NCBI RefSeq assembly: GCF_006715785.1
Contig: NZ_VFNX01000002.1
Span: forward strand, 434,001 to 498,000
Direction of reading: 5' to 3'
From: Streptomyces puniciscabiei
GTDB lineage: Bacteria > Actinomycetota > Actinomycetes > Streptomycetales > Streptomycetaceae
DNA length: 64,000 nucleotides
The notes below the pieces were generated by a model. That model was not told where the DNA came from. It made no database searches and saw only the letters and a program-made list of their open reading frames with translations. Positions 23,262 through 33,534 of the stretch are shown here, piece after piece (positions within the stretch are counted from its first letter, which is position 1; each line of letters begins with the position of its first letter). Made by a program: the position numbers and the translations under genes.

Positions 23262-26147
23262 ATGGGTCGGCCCGCCGGGAAAGCGAATCCGAGGGGACGT
23301 GCGACAGACGGCACGGGTCCCGCCCGTTCCCGTGAGCATTTCCTGGAGGGTGAGCCGGTCGACGCCGGTGTGCGCCCCTCCATCTCGAACTCGTGGCAGC
23401 GCTGCCGGGCCCTGGGGCTCTCGCCCGACCAGTCCAGCCCTCCCTTCCGGGCCGACTTCGATCCTGACGCCCGTATCGTCCGGGCGGCCGTGCCGGTGCT
23501 CGACCGGCTGCAGTCCTGGTTCACCGGCAGCAAGATGAACATCTGCGTCGCCGATGCGAGCGGGACGGTCCTGCTGCGCCGTTTCGGCGAGACGTCCTTG
23601 GCCAGAAGCCTCCCGGCGTTCCAGCGCGAGCCCGGATTCGTGTTCGCCGAGCAGCACGCCGGCACCAACGGAATCGGCCTCGCACTCGCGGAGCGGCAGC
23701 TCATCCAGGTCTACGGCGCCGAGCACTTCGCCGAGCGCTCCCAGGGCAACGCCTGCCGCGCGCTTCCCGTCCGCGACCCGATCAGCGGCCGCATCGAGGG
23801 CGTCCTGTGCCTGGGCTATCCCCGCAGCGCCGAGGACCCGGCGCTGGCCACCGTGATCCGCAGGGCGGCCCGCGCCATCGAGAGACGGCTGCTGGCACAG
23901 AGTTCCGAACGTGAGCGCGCCCTGCTGCGGGCGTATCTGGGCAGCACGGCCGAGACCGCCGCCGCCCCTCACAGCGTCGGGGTCGGCGATCTGGCCCTCG
24001 GGCTGCGCCCCCATGACCGGGCGATCCTCATGGAGAAGGCAGCCGAGCTGATCTCCTGCGCGCAGCTGGCCGCCGTCCGCGTTCCCCTGTCCGACGGCCG
24101 GTGCGTCACGCTGGTGAGCCGTCCGATGACGAGTGCCACCGGGGTGGAAGGTTTCGTCACCGAGGCCGTCCTGCCCGTCCCCGCACGGCACGCGTCCTTG
24201 GTCGTCCCGCGGTCGGCCGAGGAGCTGCTGCGCCGCCCCGCCGAACGGGCGGCCACCCTCGAACCGGCGGCCTCCGTCGTTCCCGCCGTCCCGCCGTCCA
24301 CGGCCGTTGCGCCGCCCCGGGCGGTTCCCCCGGCCGCGGCAGCCGGCGTCATGCCCGGCCGAGCCGATACGCGCGGCACGGGCGCGCCGACGGGCGGACC
24401 CGGCGGCGCGGCGGGCGACCGCCCCGAGTCCCCGCCCCCGGCGAGAGGGCTCGTGCTGGTGGGCGAACCGCACGTGGGGCGGTACGCCCTCGCCGCGCGC
24501 CGCCGCCTGGAGCTGCTGTGCGACGCGAGCACGCGCATAGGCACCACCCTGGACGTGCGCCGCACCGCCCGGGAACTCGCCGAGACCGCGGTGCCGCGAC
24601 TGGCCGACTACGTCACCATCGACCTGCCGGAGGCCGTACTGCGCGGTGAAGAGGCCGCCGACCCCCTCACCGACCTGTGCCGGACGGTGGTCCACGGCAT
24701 CCGCGACGACTGTCCGTTCCACCCGGTCGGCAAACGCGTCGACTACGGCCCGACCACTCCGCAACTGCGCTGTCTGACGGGCGGGCAGGCGGTGCTGGAA
24801 CCGGACCTGAGCACCGCCGCGGGCTGGCTCGCCCACGACCCCGAGCACACCGACGAGCTGCTGGCCCACGTCCACTCCCTCATCGCGGTCCCCCTGGTCG
24901 CCCGCGGCGTCGTCCTCGGCGTGGCCGCCTTCTACCGCGGGCGGGACCCCGCCCCCTTCGGCGACGACGACCGTTCGCTCGCCCAGGAACTCGCCGCCCG
25001 TGCCGCCCTGTCCATCGACAACGCCCGGCGTTACACGCGCGAGCGCACCATGGTGCTGGCCCTGCAGCGCAGCCTGCTGCCGCAGGGGCTGCCCGACCAG
25101 GACGCCGTCGAGGTGGCGCACCGCTACCTGCCCGCGGAGTCCGACGTGGGCGGGGACTGGTACGACGTCATCCCTCTCTCCGGCACCCGCGTCGGCCTCA
25201 TGGTCGGCGACGTCGTCGGCCACGGCATGCTCTCCGCCGCCACCATGGGCCGGCTGCGCACGGCCGCCCGCAGCTTCGCCGAACTCGACTACCCGCCGGA
25301 CGAGGTCCTCACCCACCTGGACAACCTGGTGGGGCGCCTCGACCGGGAGGAGGACGCCGCGGGAGAAGCGGGCATCATCGGCGCGACCTGCCTGTACGCC
25401 GTCTACGACCCGACCACCCAGCAGTGCTGCATGGCCCGCGCCGGGCACCCTCCCCCCGCGGTGGTCCGCCCCGAGGGCACCGTCTCCTTCCCCGACCTGC
25501 CCGCCGGGCCCCCGCTCGGCCTCGGCGGCCTGCCCTTCGAAGCCGCCGACATCGACCTGCCCGAGGGCAGTGGGCTGGTGCTCTACACCGACGGACTCAT
25601 CGAGGACCGGAACCGGGACGTCGACCTGGTCCTCGACCGGCTGCGCGGCGCCCTGGCCCATCCGGAGCGCACACCCGAGGAGATCTGCGAGGCGGTCCTG
25701 GACACGGTGGCGCCGGCCCACCCCTGCGACGACATCGCCCTGCTCGTCGCCCGTACCCACGCCCTGGACCCGCAACGGATCGCCACCTGGGACCTGCCCG
25801 CCGATCCCTCCCTCGTCAGCGAGGTGCGCGCCTCGGCCCTGCGGCAGCTGGCCGACTGGGGATTCGAGGAGGCCGCCTTCGCCGCGGAGCTGATGCTGAG
25901 CGAGCTCGTCACGAACGCCATCCGCCATGGCTCCGGCCCCATCCGCGTACGCCTGCTGCGCGACCGCACCCTGATCTGCGAGGTCTCCGACACCAGCAAC
26001 ACCGCCCCGCACCTGCGCCGGGCCGCCACCACCGACGAGGGCGGCCGCGGACTGTTCCTGGTGGCCCAGCTGGCGCGGAGCTGGGGGACGCGCTACATCA
26101 GGCAGGGCAAGGTCATCTGGGCCGAATGCGGGCTCGACGGCGCCTGA
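23262..26147 (+). CDS. GAF-GAF-PP2C phosphatase-HATPase regulator (RsbU/RsbW-like fusion)
   Basis: A 961-residue partner-switch protein, starting at ATG 23262 with weak ribosome-binding context. The N-terminal GAF-like region (about 15-215: ISNSWQRCRALGL, EQHAGTNGIGLAL, RDPISGRIEGVLCLGYP) resembles the sensor of AcoR-type activators. An Ala/Pro-rich linker (about 340-400) leads to a second GAF (about 415-590) and a SpoIIE/PP2C phosphatase. The phosphatase metal aspartates lie in V-G-G-D-W-Y-D (about 629-635), GDVVGHG, LYTDGLIE and CDDIALL. A serine-kinase HATPase closes the protein (about 830-955: ELVTNAIRHGSG, EGGRGLFLVAQL). Phosphatase and anti-sigma kinase in one chain suggest control of an alternative sigma factor through STAS proteins. 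The signal and partner are unknown. Confidence 0.9.
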   Translation: MGRPAGKANPRGRATDGTGPARSREHFLEGEPVDAGVRPSISNSWQRCRALGLSPDQSSPPFRADFDPDARIVRAAVPVLDRLQSWFTGSKMNICVADASGTVLLRRFGETSLARSLPAFQREPGFVFAEQHAGTNGIGLALAERQLIQVYGAEHFAERSQGNACRALPVRDPISGRIEGVLCLGYPRSAEDPALATVIRRAARAIERRLLAQSSERERALLRAYLGSTAETAAAPHSVGVGDLALGLRPHDRAILMEKAAELISCAQLAAVRVPLSDGRCVTLVSRPMTSATGVEGFVTEAVLPVPARHASLVVPRSAEELLRRPAERAATLEPAASVVPAVPPSTAVAPPRAVPPAAAAGVMPGRADTRGTGAPTGGPGGAAGDRPESPPPARGLVLVGEPHVGRYALAARRRLELLCDASTRIGTTLDVRRTARELAETAVPRLADYVTIDLPEAVLRGEEAADPLTDLCRTVVHGIRDDCPFHPVGKRVDYGPTTPQLRCLTGGQAVLEPDLSTAAGWLAHDPEHTDELLAHVHSLIAVPLVARGVVLGVAAFYRGRDPAPFGDDDRSLAQELAARAALSIDNARRYTRERTMVLALQRSLLPQGLPDQDAVEVAHRYLPAESDVGGDWYDVIPLSGTRVGLMVGDVVGHGMLSAATMGRLRTAARSFAELDYPPDEVLTHLDNLVGRLDREEDAAGEAGIIGATCLYAVYDPTTQQCCMARAGHPPPAVVRPEGTVSFPDLPAGPPLGLGGLPFEAADIDLPEGSGLVLYTDGLIEDRNRDVDLVLDRLRGALAHPERTPEEICEAVLDTVAPAHPCDDIALLVARTHALDPQRIATWDLPADPSLVSEVRASALRQLADWGFEEAAFAAELMLSELVTNAIRHGSGPIRVRLLRDRTLICEVSDTSNTAPHLRRAATTDEGGRGLFLVAQLARSWGTRYIRQGKVIWAECGLDGA

Positions 26148-26268
26148 GGCCGTCGGCACGGCTGATCCATTGGTGTCACAGCAGGAGGAAAATCCGGAAA
26201 TACCACGATGTGCTCGACTACCATCTCAGGCGAAAGTCGGGAAGAAATCGCCATGCCGACCCCCGGAG

Positions 26269-27822
26269 ATGTCCGTGCACGACCCTCCCGACACCTCTGC
26301 GCACGCGGTCGGCGCGTTCGGGACCGGCCCCCTGGTCCGCGTCCGCGGGCTCACCAAGCGGTTCGGCGGGACCCTCGCACTGGACGGGGTCGACCTCGAC
26401 GTCCGGGCCGGCAGCGTCCTCGCCCTGCTCGGCCCCAACGGCGCCGGAAAGTCCACCCTCATCAAGGTGCTCGCGGGCGTCCACCATGCCGACGCGGGCC
26501 GGATCACGGTGGACGGACATCCGCTCGGCAGTCATGCCGCCGCGCACAGCATGTCGTTCATCCACCAGGACCTCGGGCTCGTGGAGTGGATGACGATCGC
26601 CGAGAACATCGCGCTGACCGTCGGATACCCGCGCCGCGCCGGTCTGATCTCCTGGCAGCGGACCCGGGAGCGCTGCGCCGACGCCCTGGGAACCGTCGCC
26701 GGCCACCTGGACCCCGACACGCCGGTCACCCGGCTCGGGCCCGCCGAACGTTCGCTGGTCGCCATCGGCCGGGCCCTGGCGGCCCGCGCGAAGCTCGTCG
26801 TCCTCGACGAGCCGACCGCCCGCCTTCCCGCCGCGGACTGCGCCCGTCTCTTCCGCGTGCTGCACACCCTGCGCGACCGGGGACACGGCATCCTCTACGT
26901 CACCCACCGCCTGGACGAGGTGTACGAGGTGGCCGACGCCTTCGCCGTCCTGCGCGACGGCCGGCTCGTCAGCCGCGGCCCGCTGGCCGGCCACAGCCCC
27001 GCCCGGCTGGTGCACGACATCGTCGGCGAGGAACCGATCCGCCATCGCCCCGCCGCGGGCCCCGCGGGCGGCCCCGCCGTCCTCACCCTCGACGGCGCAC
27101 GGACCGCCGGCACGGGGGCGGTCACCCTGGAACTGCGGCCCGGGGAGGTGCTGGGCCTGGTCGGCCTCTCGGGCGCCGGGCACATGGGCCTGGGCCGCGC
27201 TCTCGCGGGCGACCGGCCCTTCCTCGGCGGCCGGGTACTAATCGGCGGCCGGCCCTACGGTCCCCGGTCGGTCGCCGACGCCGTCGCGCTCGGTGTCGGC
27301 CTCGTGCCCGGTGACCGACAGCGGGAGGGCTGCGCCACGGGGCTGACCGTACGGGAGAACCTCCTGGCCAATCCCCGTGCGGGGGGTGTGCCCACACCGC
27401 GCTGGATCCGTCCCCGCCGTGAACGCGCGCGGGCCGCGGAGCTGATCGAACGGTTCGCGGTGCGGCCCGGTGACAGCGAGGCCCCCCTCGCCACCCTGTC
27501 CGGCGGAAACCAGCAGAAGGTCCTGATCGGCCGGTGGCTCCGGCGGGACCTGCGCCTGCTGATCCTGGAGGAGCCGACCGCGAGCGTGGACATCGGAGCC
27601 AAGGCCGCGGTCCACCGCCTGCTCGACGAGGCGCTGGCCGCCGGCCTCGCGGTGCTGCTCGTCTCCACCGACTTCGAGGAGGTGGCGCACGTGTGCCACC
27701 GCGCCCTGGTGTTCGTCCGCGGACGCGTGACGGCCGAGCTGAGCGGTACGGGCCTCACGGTCGCGGGGCTCACCCGGGCGGCCTCGGCCCTGCCGGCCTC
27801 CGGAACCGCCACCGACTCATGA
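26269..27822 (+). CDS. Ribose-type sugar ABC transporter, double ATPase subunit
   Basis: About 517 residues with two fused ATPase domains (RbsA/XylG/MglA type). ATG 26269 is given, but GTG 26275 has GGAG six bases upstream and may be the true start. Domain 1 has Walker A GPNGAGKST and Walker B VVLDEPT, but its signature reads LGPAER rather than LSGGQ. Domain 2 has a degenerate P-loop (GLSGAGHMGLG), the signature LSGGNQQKV and Walker B LLILEEPT. This asymmetry is stronger than in most RbsA proteins. The permease gene overlaps by ATGA and the binding protein follows, giving a complete importer. The sugar is not evident. Confidence 0.9.
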   Translation: MSVHDPPDTSAHAVGAFGTGPLVRVRGLTKRFGGTLALDGVDLDVRAGSVLALLGPNGAGKSTLIKVLAGVHHADAGRITVDGHPLGSHAAAHSMSFIHQDLGLVEWMTIAENIALTVGYPRRAGLISWQRTRERCADALGTVAGHLDPDTPVTRLGPAERSLVAIGRALAARAKLVVLDEPTARLPAADCARLFRVLHTLRDRGHGILYVTHRLDEVYEVADAFAVLRDGRLVSRGPLAGHSPARLVHDIVGEEPIRHRPAAGPAGGPAVLTLDGARTAGTGAVTLELRPGEVLGLVGLSGAGHMGLGRALAGDRPFLGGRVLIGGRPYGPRSVADAVALGVGLVPGDRQREGCATGLTVRENLLANPRAGGVPTPRWIRPRRERARAAELIERFAVRPGDSEAPLATLSGGNQQKVLIGRWLRRDLRLLILEEPTASVDIGAKAAVHRLLDEALAAGLAVLLVSTDFEEVAHVCHRALVFVRGRVTAELSGTGLTVAGLTRAASALPASGTATDS

Positions 27823-28901
27823 CCGCCCCGCCCTTCTCGCCCCGCTCCCGGCCGCACCGACGAGGCCCGGCCTGGCACCTCGTGAGCGCCTACGGCCTTC
27901 TGGTCCTCACCGCCCTGCTCTTCCTGGCCTTCTCCCTCGCGCTGCCGCACACCTTCCCCACCCGGGACACCGTCGACTCGATCCTGTCCACCCAGTCCAT
28001 CCCGGCCGTCCTCGCGCTCGCCGCCATGGTCCCCGTGGTGACCGGCGCGTTCGACCTCTCCCTCGGCTACGGCCTGGGCCTGGCGCACGTCATGGTGCTG
28101 CAACTCGTCGTCAACGACGGATGGCCCTGGCCGGCGGCCTGCCTGGTGGTGATCGCCGGAGGGGCGGTCGTGGGCGTCCTCAACGGTGTCGTCGTCGAGC
28201 TCGGCCGGATCGACTCGTTCATCGCCACCCTGGGAACCGGCAGCATGATGTACGCCGTGACCGGCTGGGTCACCGGCGGCGGCCGGATCGTCCCGGGCCC
28301 GCACGGTCTGCCGGCCGCCTTCACCGACCTGTACGACTCCAGGTTCCTCGGCCTGCCGCTGCCCGCCTTCTATGTGCTCGCCCTCGCCGTCGCCCTCTGG
28401 GTGGTGCTGGAGCGGCTGCCGCTGGGCCGGTGCCTGTACGTCATCGGTGCCAATCCGCGCGCCGCCGAGCTGGTCGGCATCCCGACCCGCAGGTACACCG
28501 TCTACGCGTTCACCGCGTCGGGACTGATCGTCGGCTGCGCCGGTGTCCTGCTGGCGGCTCAGCAGGAGATCGGCAATCCCAGCGTCGGCCTGGACTATCT
28601 CCTGCCCGCGTTCGTCGGCGCCCTCCTCGGCTCGACCGCGATCAAACCCGGCCGCCCCAACGCGCTGGGCACGGTCGTCGCCGTCGCCGTGCTCGCCGTC
28701 GGCCTCACCGGGATCGGGCAGTTGGGCGCCGACTTCTGGACGATCCCCCTGTTCTACGGCGGCACCCTGCTGCTCGCCGTCGGCCTGGCCGGCTACTCCG
28801 CCCGCCGGCTGCGCACCGGGGCCGACGCTCCAAGAGACGCACCGGCCGTGCCACAGCCGCCGCCCGCAGCCGGAGGTGGAGCCGCCGGCACCACTCCCTG
28901 A
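27819..28901 (+). CDS. Ribose-type sugar ABC transporter permease
   Basis: A 360-residue integral membrane protein of the BPD_transp_2/RbsC family with about 8-10 helices. Landmarks include MVPVVTGAFDLSLGYGLGLA, where the family usually has a G-x-I-D-L-S-V-G motif, and the cytoplasmic coupling loop YVIGANPRAAELVGIPTRRYTVYAF, which contacts the ATPase. A Pro/Ala/Gly-rich tail of about 30 residues follows. Its ATG overlaps the ATPase stop codon (ATGA), so translation is coupled. Confidence 0.92.
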   Translation: MTAPPFSPRSRPHRRGPAWHLVSAYGLLVLTALLFLAFSLALPHTFPTRDTVDSILSTQSIPAVLALAAMVPVVTGAFDLSLGYGLGLAHVMVLQLVVNDGWPWPAACLVVIAGGAVVGVLNGVVVELGRIDSFIATLGTGSMMYAVTGWVTGGGRIVPGPHGLPAAFTDLYDSRFLGLPLPAFYVLALAVALWVVLERLPLGRCLYVIGANPRAAELVGIPTRRYTVYAFTASGLIVGCAGVLLAAQQEIGNPSVGLDYLLPAFVGALLGSTAIKPGRPNALGTVVAVAVLAVGLTGIGQLGADFWTIPLFYGGTLLLAVGLAGYSARRLRTGADAPRDAPAVPQPPPAAGGGAAGTTP

Positions 28902-28971
28902 CCCACACCAGGGCACCTCATGCCGGTTCGCCGGCCGCTCCCTGACGCCCGCCCCTTCGCGAGGAGCTCCC

Positions 28972-30135
28972 GTGCACCGAAACCACACGGCCACCTCCCG
29001 CGCCGTCACGGCCCGGTCCGTCTGCCTCGCGCTGCTGGCCGCGACGATCGCCCTCACCGGCTGCCAGCGCGGCTCGTCGCACGGCCCCTCGGTGTCCACC
29101 AGCGGCCCGGGCGGCTGCCCCACGGCCCAGGCCAGGGCCCGGACCGCCGTCGCACGGGCGCAGCAGACGGACACCGCCTGGAACGGGCCGACCAGCGGCC
29201 CCAGGGCGGTGTCCGGCAAGACGCTCGTGTACGTCGCGCAGACCATGACCAACCCAGGCGTCGCAGGCGTCGCGGACGGCGTGCGGGAGGCCGCGAGGGT
29301 CATCGGCTGGCACGTCCGGGTGATCGACGGCGGCGGCAGCCCGGCCGGCATCCAGGCGGCCCTGAGCGAGGCCGTGGCCCTCAGGCCCTCGGGCATCGTC
29401 ATCGGTGGCTTCGACCCCGGTTCGACCTCGCAACAGGTCGATCGGGCCAACGCGGCCGGCATCCCTCTCATCGGCTGGCACGCGGTCGCCTCTCCCGGAC
29501 CCAGCACGCGGCCCGCGCTCTTCACCAACGTCACCACCCGGGTGGAGGACGTCGCCGGCATCAGCGCGCAGTGGATCATTTCGCTCTCCCACGGCCGGGC
29601 CGGGGTCGTGCTGATCACCGACGCCTCGATCCCCTTCGCGCGGAAGAAGTCCGAGCTGATCAGGAAGGAGCTCGCCACCTGTTCCGGCGTGCGGCTGCTC
29701 GCGTACGAGAACATCCCGATCCCGGACGCGAGCAGCCGCACCCCGCCCGAGATCTCCTCCCTCCTCTCCCGCTTCCAGGACAGGTGGACGTACTCCGTCG
29801 CCATCAACGACCTGTACTTCGCCGACGCCGCCCCCGCCTTCCGCGCCGCCGGCAAGCAGGGCGCGGGCCCGCCCTTCAACATCGGTGCCGGCGACGGTGA
29901 CCCGTCCGCCTTCCAGCGGATCAACAGCGGGCAGTATCAGGCCGCCACCGTTCCCGAGCCGCTGTCACAGCAGGGCTGGCAGATCGTCGACGAATTCAAC
30001 CGCGCCTTCTCCGGCCGTCCCGCGAGCGGTTACGTCGCCGCCGTCCACGTGTCGACGGCCGCCAACAGCGCCGGAGCCACGACCTGGGACCCGCCGGGCT
30101 ACCGGACGGCGTACCGGAGCATCTGGGGCAGGTGA
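28972..30135 (+). CDS. Sugar ABC transporter substrate-binding lipoprotein
   Basis: A 387-residue periplasmic-binding-protein-type lipoprotein (Peripla_BP_4, RbsB-like). GTG 28972 follows GAGGAG. The lipobox is L-T-G-C, with Cys at about residue 32. The two-lobed fold shows LVYVAQTMTNPGVAGVADGVREAAR, VIDGGGSPAGIQAALSEAV, GIVIGGFDP and a hinge/closing segment QYQAATVPEPLSQQGW. It is the last gene of the three-gene importer and converges with phosphoketolase. The ligand cannot be told from the sequence. Confidence 0.88.
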   Translation: MHRNHTATSRAVTARSVCLALLAATIALTGCQRGSSHGPSVSTSGPGGCPTAQARARTAVARAQQTDTAWNGPTSGPRAVSGKTLVYVAQTMTNPGVAGVADGVREAARVIGWHVRVIDGGGSPAGIQAALSEAVALRPSGIVIGGFDPGSTSQQVDRANAAGIPLIGWHAVASPGPSTRPALFTNVTTRVEDVAGISAQWIISLSHGRAGVVLITDASIPFARKKSELIRKELATCSGVRLLAYENIPIPDASSRTPPEISSLLSRFQDRWTYSVAINDLYFADAAPAFRAAGKQGAGPPFNIGAGDGDPSAFQRINSGQYQAATVPEPLSQQGWQIVDEFNRAFSGRPASGYVAAVHVSTAANSAGATTWDPPGYRTAYRSIWGR

Positions 30136-30175
30136 GCCGCTTTCGGTTCCCGGTTCCCGCGCGTCCCGGAGACGG

Positions 30176-32560
30176 TCAGCCGTCCCACGACCAGTCGGCC
30201 ACCTCGGGCAGGTCCGTGCCGTGTTCGCGGATCCAGACGTGGTGGCGCTGCCGGGCGTCGCCCATCCGCTGGCGTACGGCCGCCGACCGCACCGCCAGAC
30301 CGGGGACACGGTCGATCACGTCCATGACGAGGCGGTAGCGGTCCAGGTCGTTGCGGACCACCATGTCGAACGGCGTCGTCGTGGTCCCGATCTCCTTGTA
30401 GCCACGCACGTGCAGGTGGTGGTGCCCGGTCCGGCTGTAGGCCAGCCGGTGGATCAGCCACGGGTAACCGTGGTAGGCGAAGATGACCGGCTTGTCGGCG
30501 GTGAAGAGGCCGTCGTACTCGAAGTCGGTCATCCCGTGCGGGTGTTCCTCGCTCGGCAGCAGACGCGCGATGTCGACGACGTTCACCACACGCACCGCCA
30601 GCCCGGGCAGCTCCCTGCGCAGCAACTGGGCCGCCGCCAGCACCTCCTGGGTGGGCACGTCGCCCGCGCAGCCCAGCACCACGTCGGGCTCGCGGGTACC
30701 GTCCTCGGTGCCGGCCCACTCCCAGATGCCGGCGCCGCGCGCGCAGTGCGCCTTCGCCTCCTCCATCGACAGCCAGTCGAAGCAGGGCTGCTTGCCTGCC
30801 ACGACGACGTTGACGTAGTCGCGGCTGCGCAGCACATGGTCGGCGACCGACAGCAGCGTGTTGGCGTCCGGCGGCAGATAGACCCGTACCGCCTCCGGGC
30901 TCTTGTTGAGGATGTGGTCGACGAACCCGGGATCCTGGTGGGAGAAGCCGTTGTGGTCCTGCCGCCAGACGTGCGAGGTGAGCAGGTAGTTCAGGGAGGC
31001 GATGGGGGCCCGCCAGGACAGGCGGCGCGTGGTCCGCAGCCACTTGATGTGCTGGTTGACCATCGAGTCGACGATGTGCACGAACGCCTCGTAGCAGGAG
31101 AACAGCCCGTGCCGGCCGGTGAGGAGGTACCCCTCCAGCCAGCCCTGGCAGGTGTGTTCGGAGAGGATCTCCATGACCCGGCCGTGCCGGTCGAGGTGTT
31201 CGTCCACCGGCAGGATCGCGGCCTGCCAGGCCTTGCCGCTGGCGCCGTAGACGGCCTGCAGCCGGTTGGAGGCGGTCTCGTCGGGGCCGACCAGGCGGAA
31301 GTCACGGCGGTCGGCGGTGGCCGCCATGACGTCCTGGAGCAGCTCGCCGAGGACGCGGGTCGGTTCGTGCAGGGTGGCGCCGGGCTTGTCGACCTCCACG
31401 GCGTACCGCTCCAGTGGCGGCATCGGCAGCTCGCGCATCAGGAGCCCGCCGTTGGCGTGCGGGGTGGCCCCGAGCCTCCGGGCCCCCTCGGGGACGCAGG
31501 CGAGCACGTCCGGGCGCGGGGCGCCGCGCTCGTCGAACAGTTCCTCGGGGCGGTACGACCGAAGCCACTGCTCCAGCTGTCGCAGGTGCTCGGGGTTGTC
31601 CCGGACGGCGGCGAGCGGCACCTGGTGGGAGCGCCAGGTGCCCTCGACCGGCAGCCCGTCGACCTCGGCCGGTCCGGTCCAGCCCTTCGGGGTGCGCAGC
31701 ACGATCACCGGCCAGCGGGGCCGGTCCGTGGCCCCGTCCTCGCGGGCGGCCCGCTGCAGGGCGGCGATGCGGTCGGCGGCGGTGTCCATGGCCTCGGCCA
31801 TCGCGCGGTGTACGGCCGCCGGGTCGTGGCCGGTGACGTGGATCGGCTCGTGGCCGTAGCCCCTGAGCAGGTCGTCGAGTTCCGCCTCGGGGATCCGGGA
31901 CAGCACGGTCGGGTTGGCGATCTTGTAGCCGTTGAGGTGCAGGATCGGCAGGACGGCGCCGTCCTCGACCGGGTCGAGGAACTTGTTGGAGTGCCAGGAG
32001 GCGGCCAGCGGTCCCGTCTCCGCCTCGCCGTCGCCGATCACACAGGCGACCAGCAGGCCGGGATTGTCCAGCGCGGCGCCGTAGGCGTGGGAGAGCGAGT
32101 AGCCGAGTTCGCCTCCCTCGTGGATCGAGCCCGGCGTCTCCGGGGCGACGTGGCTGGGCACCCCGCCGGGGAAGGAGAACTGCTTGAACAGCCGGGCCAT
32201 GCCCGCCGCGTCCCGGGTGATGTCCGGGTAGGTCTCGGTGTACGAGCCCTCCAGCCAGGAGTTGGCCAGGACGGCGGGGCCGCCGTGCCCCGGTCCCCAG
32301 ACGCACAGGGCGTTGAGGCCGCGGGCCTTGACGAGGCGGTTGAGGTGGGTGTGCACGAGGTTGAGGCCGGGTGAGGTGCCCCAGTGACCCAGGAGGCGCG
32401 GCTTGACGTGCTCGGGGCGCAGCGGTTCGGTCAGCAAGGGGTTGGCCATGAGGTAGATCTGGCCGACGGAGAGGTAGTTCGCGGCGCGCCAGTGCGCGTC
32501 CAGCGTGGCGAGCTCCTGGTCCGTGAGCCCGGCGGGCGCCTGCTGCGTGTCGACGGACAT
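30176..32560 (-). CDS. Xylulose-5-phosphate/fructose-6-phosphate phosphoketolase
   Basis: A 794-residue thiamine-diphosphate enzyme that splits xylulose-5-P (or fructose-6-P) with phosphate to acetyl-phosphate plus glyceraldehyde-3-P (or erythrose-4-P). ATG 32560 follows AAGGAA. Family signatures are [15 protein letters not shown], the ThDP-binding [11 protein letters not shown] and [32 protein letters not shown]. Length is normal for the family. A GGGCCG-type palindrome lies 93 bp upstream, as it does before other genes of this stress island, suggesting induction with the OsdR-like regulon. Acetyl-phosphate made this way could yield ATP under oxygen limitation. Confidence 0.96.
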   Translation of the reverse strand: MSVDTQQAPAGLTDQELATLDAHWRAANYLSVGQIYLMANPLLTEPLRPEHVKPRLLGHWGTSPGLNLVHTHLNRLVKARGLNALCVWGPGHGGPAVLANSWLEGSYTETYPDITRDAAGMARLFKQFSFPGGVPSHVAPETPGSIHEGGELGYSLSHAYGAALDNPGLLVACVIGDGEAETGPLAASWHSNKFLDPVEDGAVLPILHLNGYKIANPTVLSRIPEAELDDLLRGYGHEPIHVTGHDPAAVHRAMAEAMDTAADRIAALQRAAREDGATDRPRWPVIVLRTPKGWTGPAEVDGLPVEGTWRSHQVPLAAVRDNPEHLRQLEQWLRSYRPEELFDERGAPRPDVLACVPEGARRLGATPHANGGLLMRELPMPPLERYAVEVDKPGATLHEPTRVLGELLQDVMAATADRRDFRLVGPDETASNRLQAVYGASGKAWQAAILPVDEHLDRHGRVMEILSEHTCQGWLEGYLLTGRHGLFSCYEAFVHIVDSMVNQHIKWLRTTRRLSWRAPIASLNYLLTSHVWRQDHNGFSHQDPGFVDHILNKSPEAVRVYLPPDANTLLSVADHVLRSRDYVNVVVAGKQPCFDWLSMEEAKAHCARGAGIWEWAGTEDGTREPDVVLGCAGDVPTQEVLAAAQLLRRELPGLAVRVVNVVDIARLLPSEEHPHGMTDFEYDGLFTADKPVIFAYHGYPWLIHRLAYSRTGHHHLHVRGYKEIGTTTTPFDMVVRNDLDRYRLVMDVIDRVPGLAVRSAAVRQRMGDARQRHHVWIREHGTDLPEVADWSWDG

Positions 32561-32939
32561 CGGGTTCCTTCCGGATCGGACGGCGGTCGGGGCGTGACAC
32601 GTGCCCGGGCGGGCACAATGCCCACCCTCCGGCGGACCGCCGGGTACCCGACAGGGCCGTTCGGGCCACGGCCGCCGGCGAGGTGGCTCCTTCTGGCCGG
32701 CTCGGGGCTGAGGTCCACCCCGTACAGCGTCCGTCCACCGCTGGACACCGGCCCGGTGACCGGCTCCGACCGGGTGTACGAACACCTCCCGGAGGCACGG
32801 GGCCCGAGGCACGCTGGTAGGCGACAGCGCCACCGGGAAGCGGCCGTGCGGCGGCACTGCCGGGTGGCCGACGCCGGCAGCGAATCCACCGCCGGCCCAC
32901 CGGCAGGTGAACCGGTCACCCGTCGGTCCGGCCGGGGTC
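32561..32939. other. Promoter region of the phosphoketolase gene, otherwise empty
   Basis: There is no credible ORF. The stretch holds the palindrome at 32654-32667 and a short GC hairpin (CGGCGGACCGCCG near 32631). The remainder is unannotated. Confidence 0.35.
32654..32667. promoter_or_regulatory. OsdR/DevR-like box upstream of phosphoketolase
   Basis: GGGCCG-TT-CGGGCC matches GGGCCG-NN-CGGCCC with one mismatch in the right arm. It lies 93 bp upstream of the phosphoketolase start. Confidence 0.45.
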
Positions 32940-33330
32940 GTCGGGGGCGCCTGCCGGTGGCGTTGCCGGCCGTGGCCTTCGCCGTAGTCGCGGCCGCCGC
33001 GGTGGTACGCGGCCGGGACGGGCGGCGGCGGCCGGGACGGGCGGCGGCGGCCGGGACGGGCGGCGGCGGCCTGTGCCGGGCTGGGCATTGTCACCGGCGT
33101 ACTCGGCGCGGGCAGCGGCTTGCTCGCGGTCCCGGCGCCGGTCGACGTCCTCGGCCTGCGTATGCGGGCGGCCGTGGGCACCAGCCTGCTCGTCATCACC
33201 GTCAACTCACTGGCCGCCCTGCCGCTGCATGCCGGTACGGCCGACGGCCTGGACCGGTCCGTCGCCGGACCGTTCGCCGGGACGGCGATCCCGGGCGCCC
33301 GGAACGGCAGGCGCCTGCCGGCGACCACGC
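32940..33330 (+). pseudogene. Remnant of a TauE/SafE (TSUP) family anion exporter
   Basis: The plus-strand reading from about 33067 is [20 protein letters not shown], then [22 protein letters not shown] and [15 protein letters not shown] sequence ending at ARNGRRL. This is the first repeat of a TSUP membrane transporter (usually GLLGGGGGILAVPALV.., AVGTSLLVI..). No second repeat and no start codon are found, and similarity stops near 33320. A short hydrophobic piece before it ([14 protein letters not shown]) is separated by a 19-bp tandem repeat. The gene is broken at both ends. Confidence 0.5.
33011..33070. repeat. 19-bp tandem repeat, about three copies
   Basis: The unit GGCCGGGACGGGCGGCGGC repeats with a period of 19 bp (CCGGGACGGG at 33013, 33032 and 33051). 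It lies inside the TauE/SafE remnant. Three units add 57 bp, so the frame is conserved across the array although each single unit shifts it. Confidence 0.85.

Positions 33331-33534
<204 letters not shown>

Noticed and set aside
23232..26159. A 975-codon minus-strand frame opposite the GAF-PP2C gene
   Set aside because: It is an antisense shadow of a well-supported regulator.
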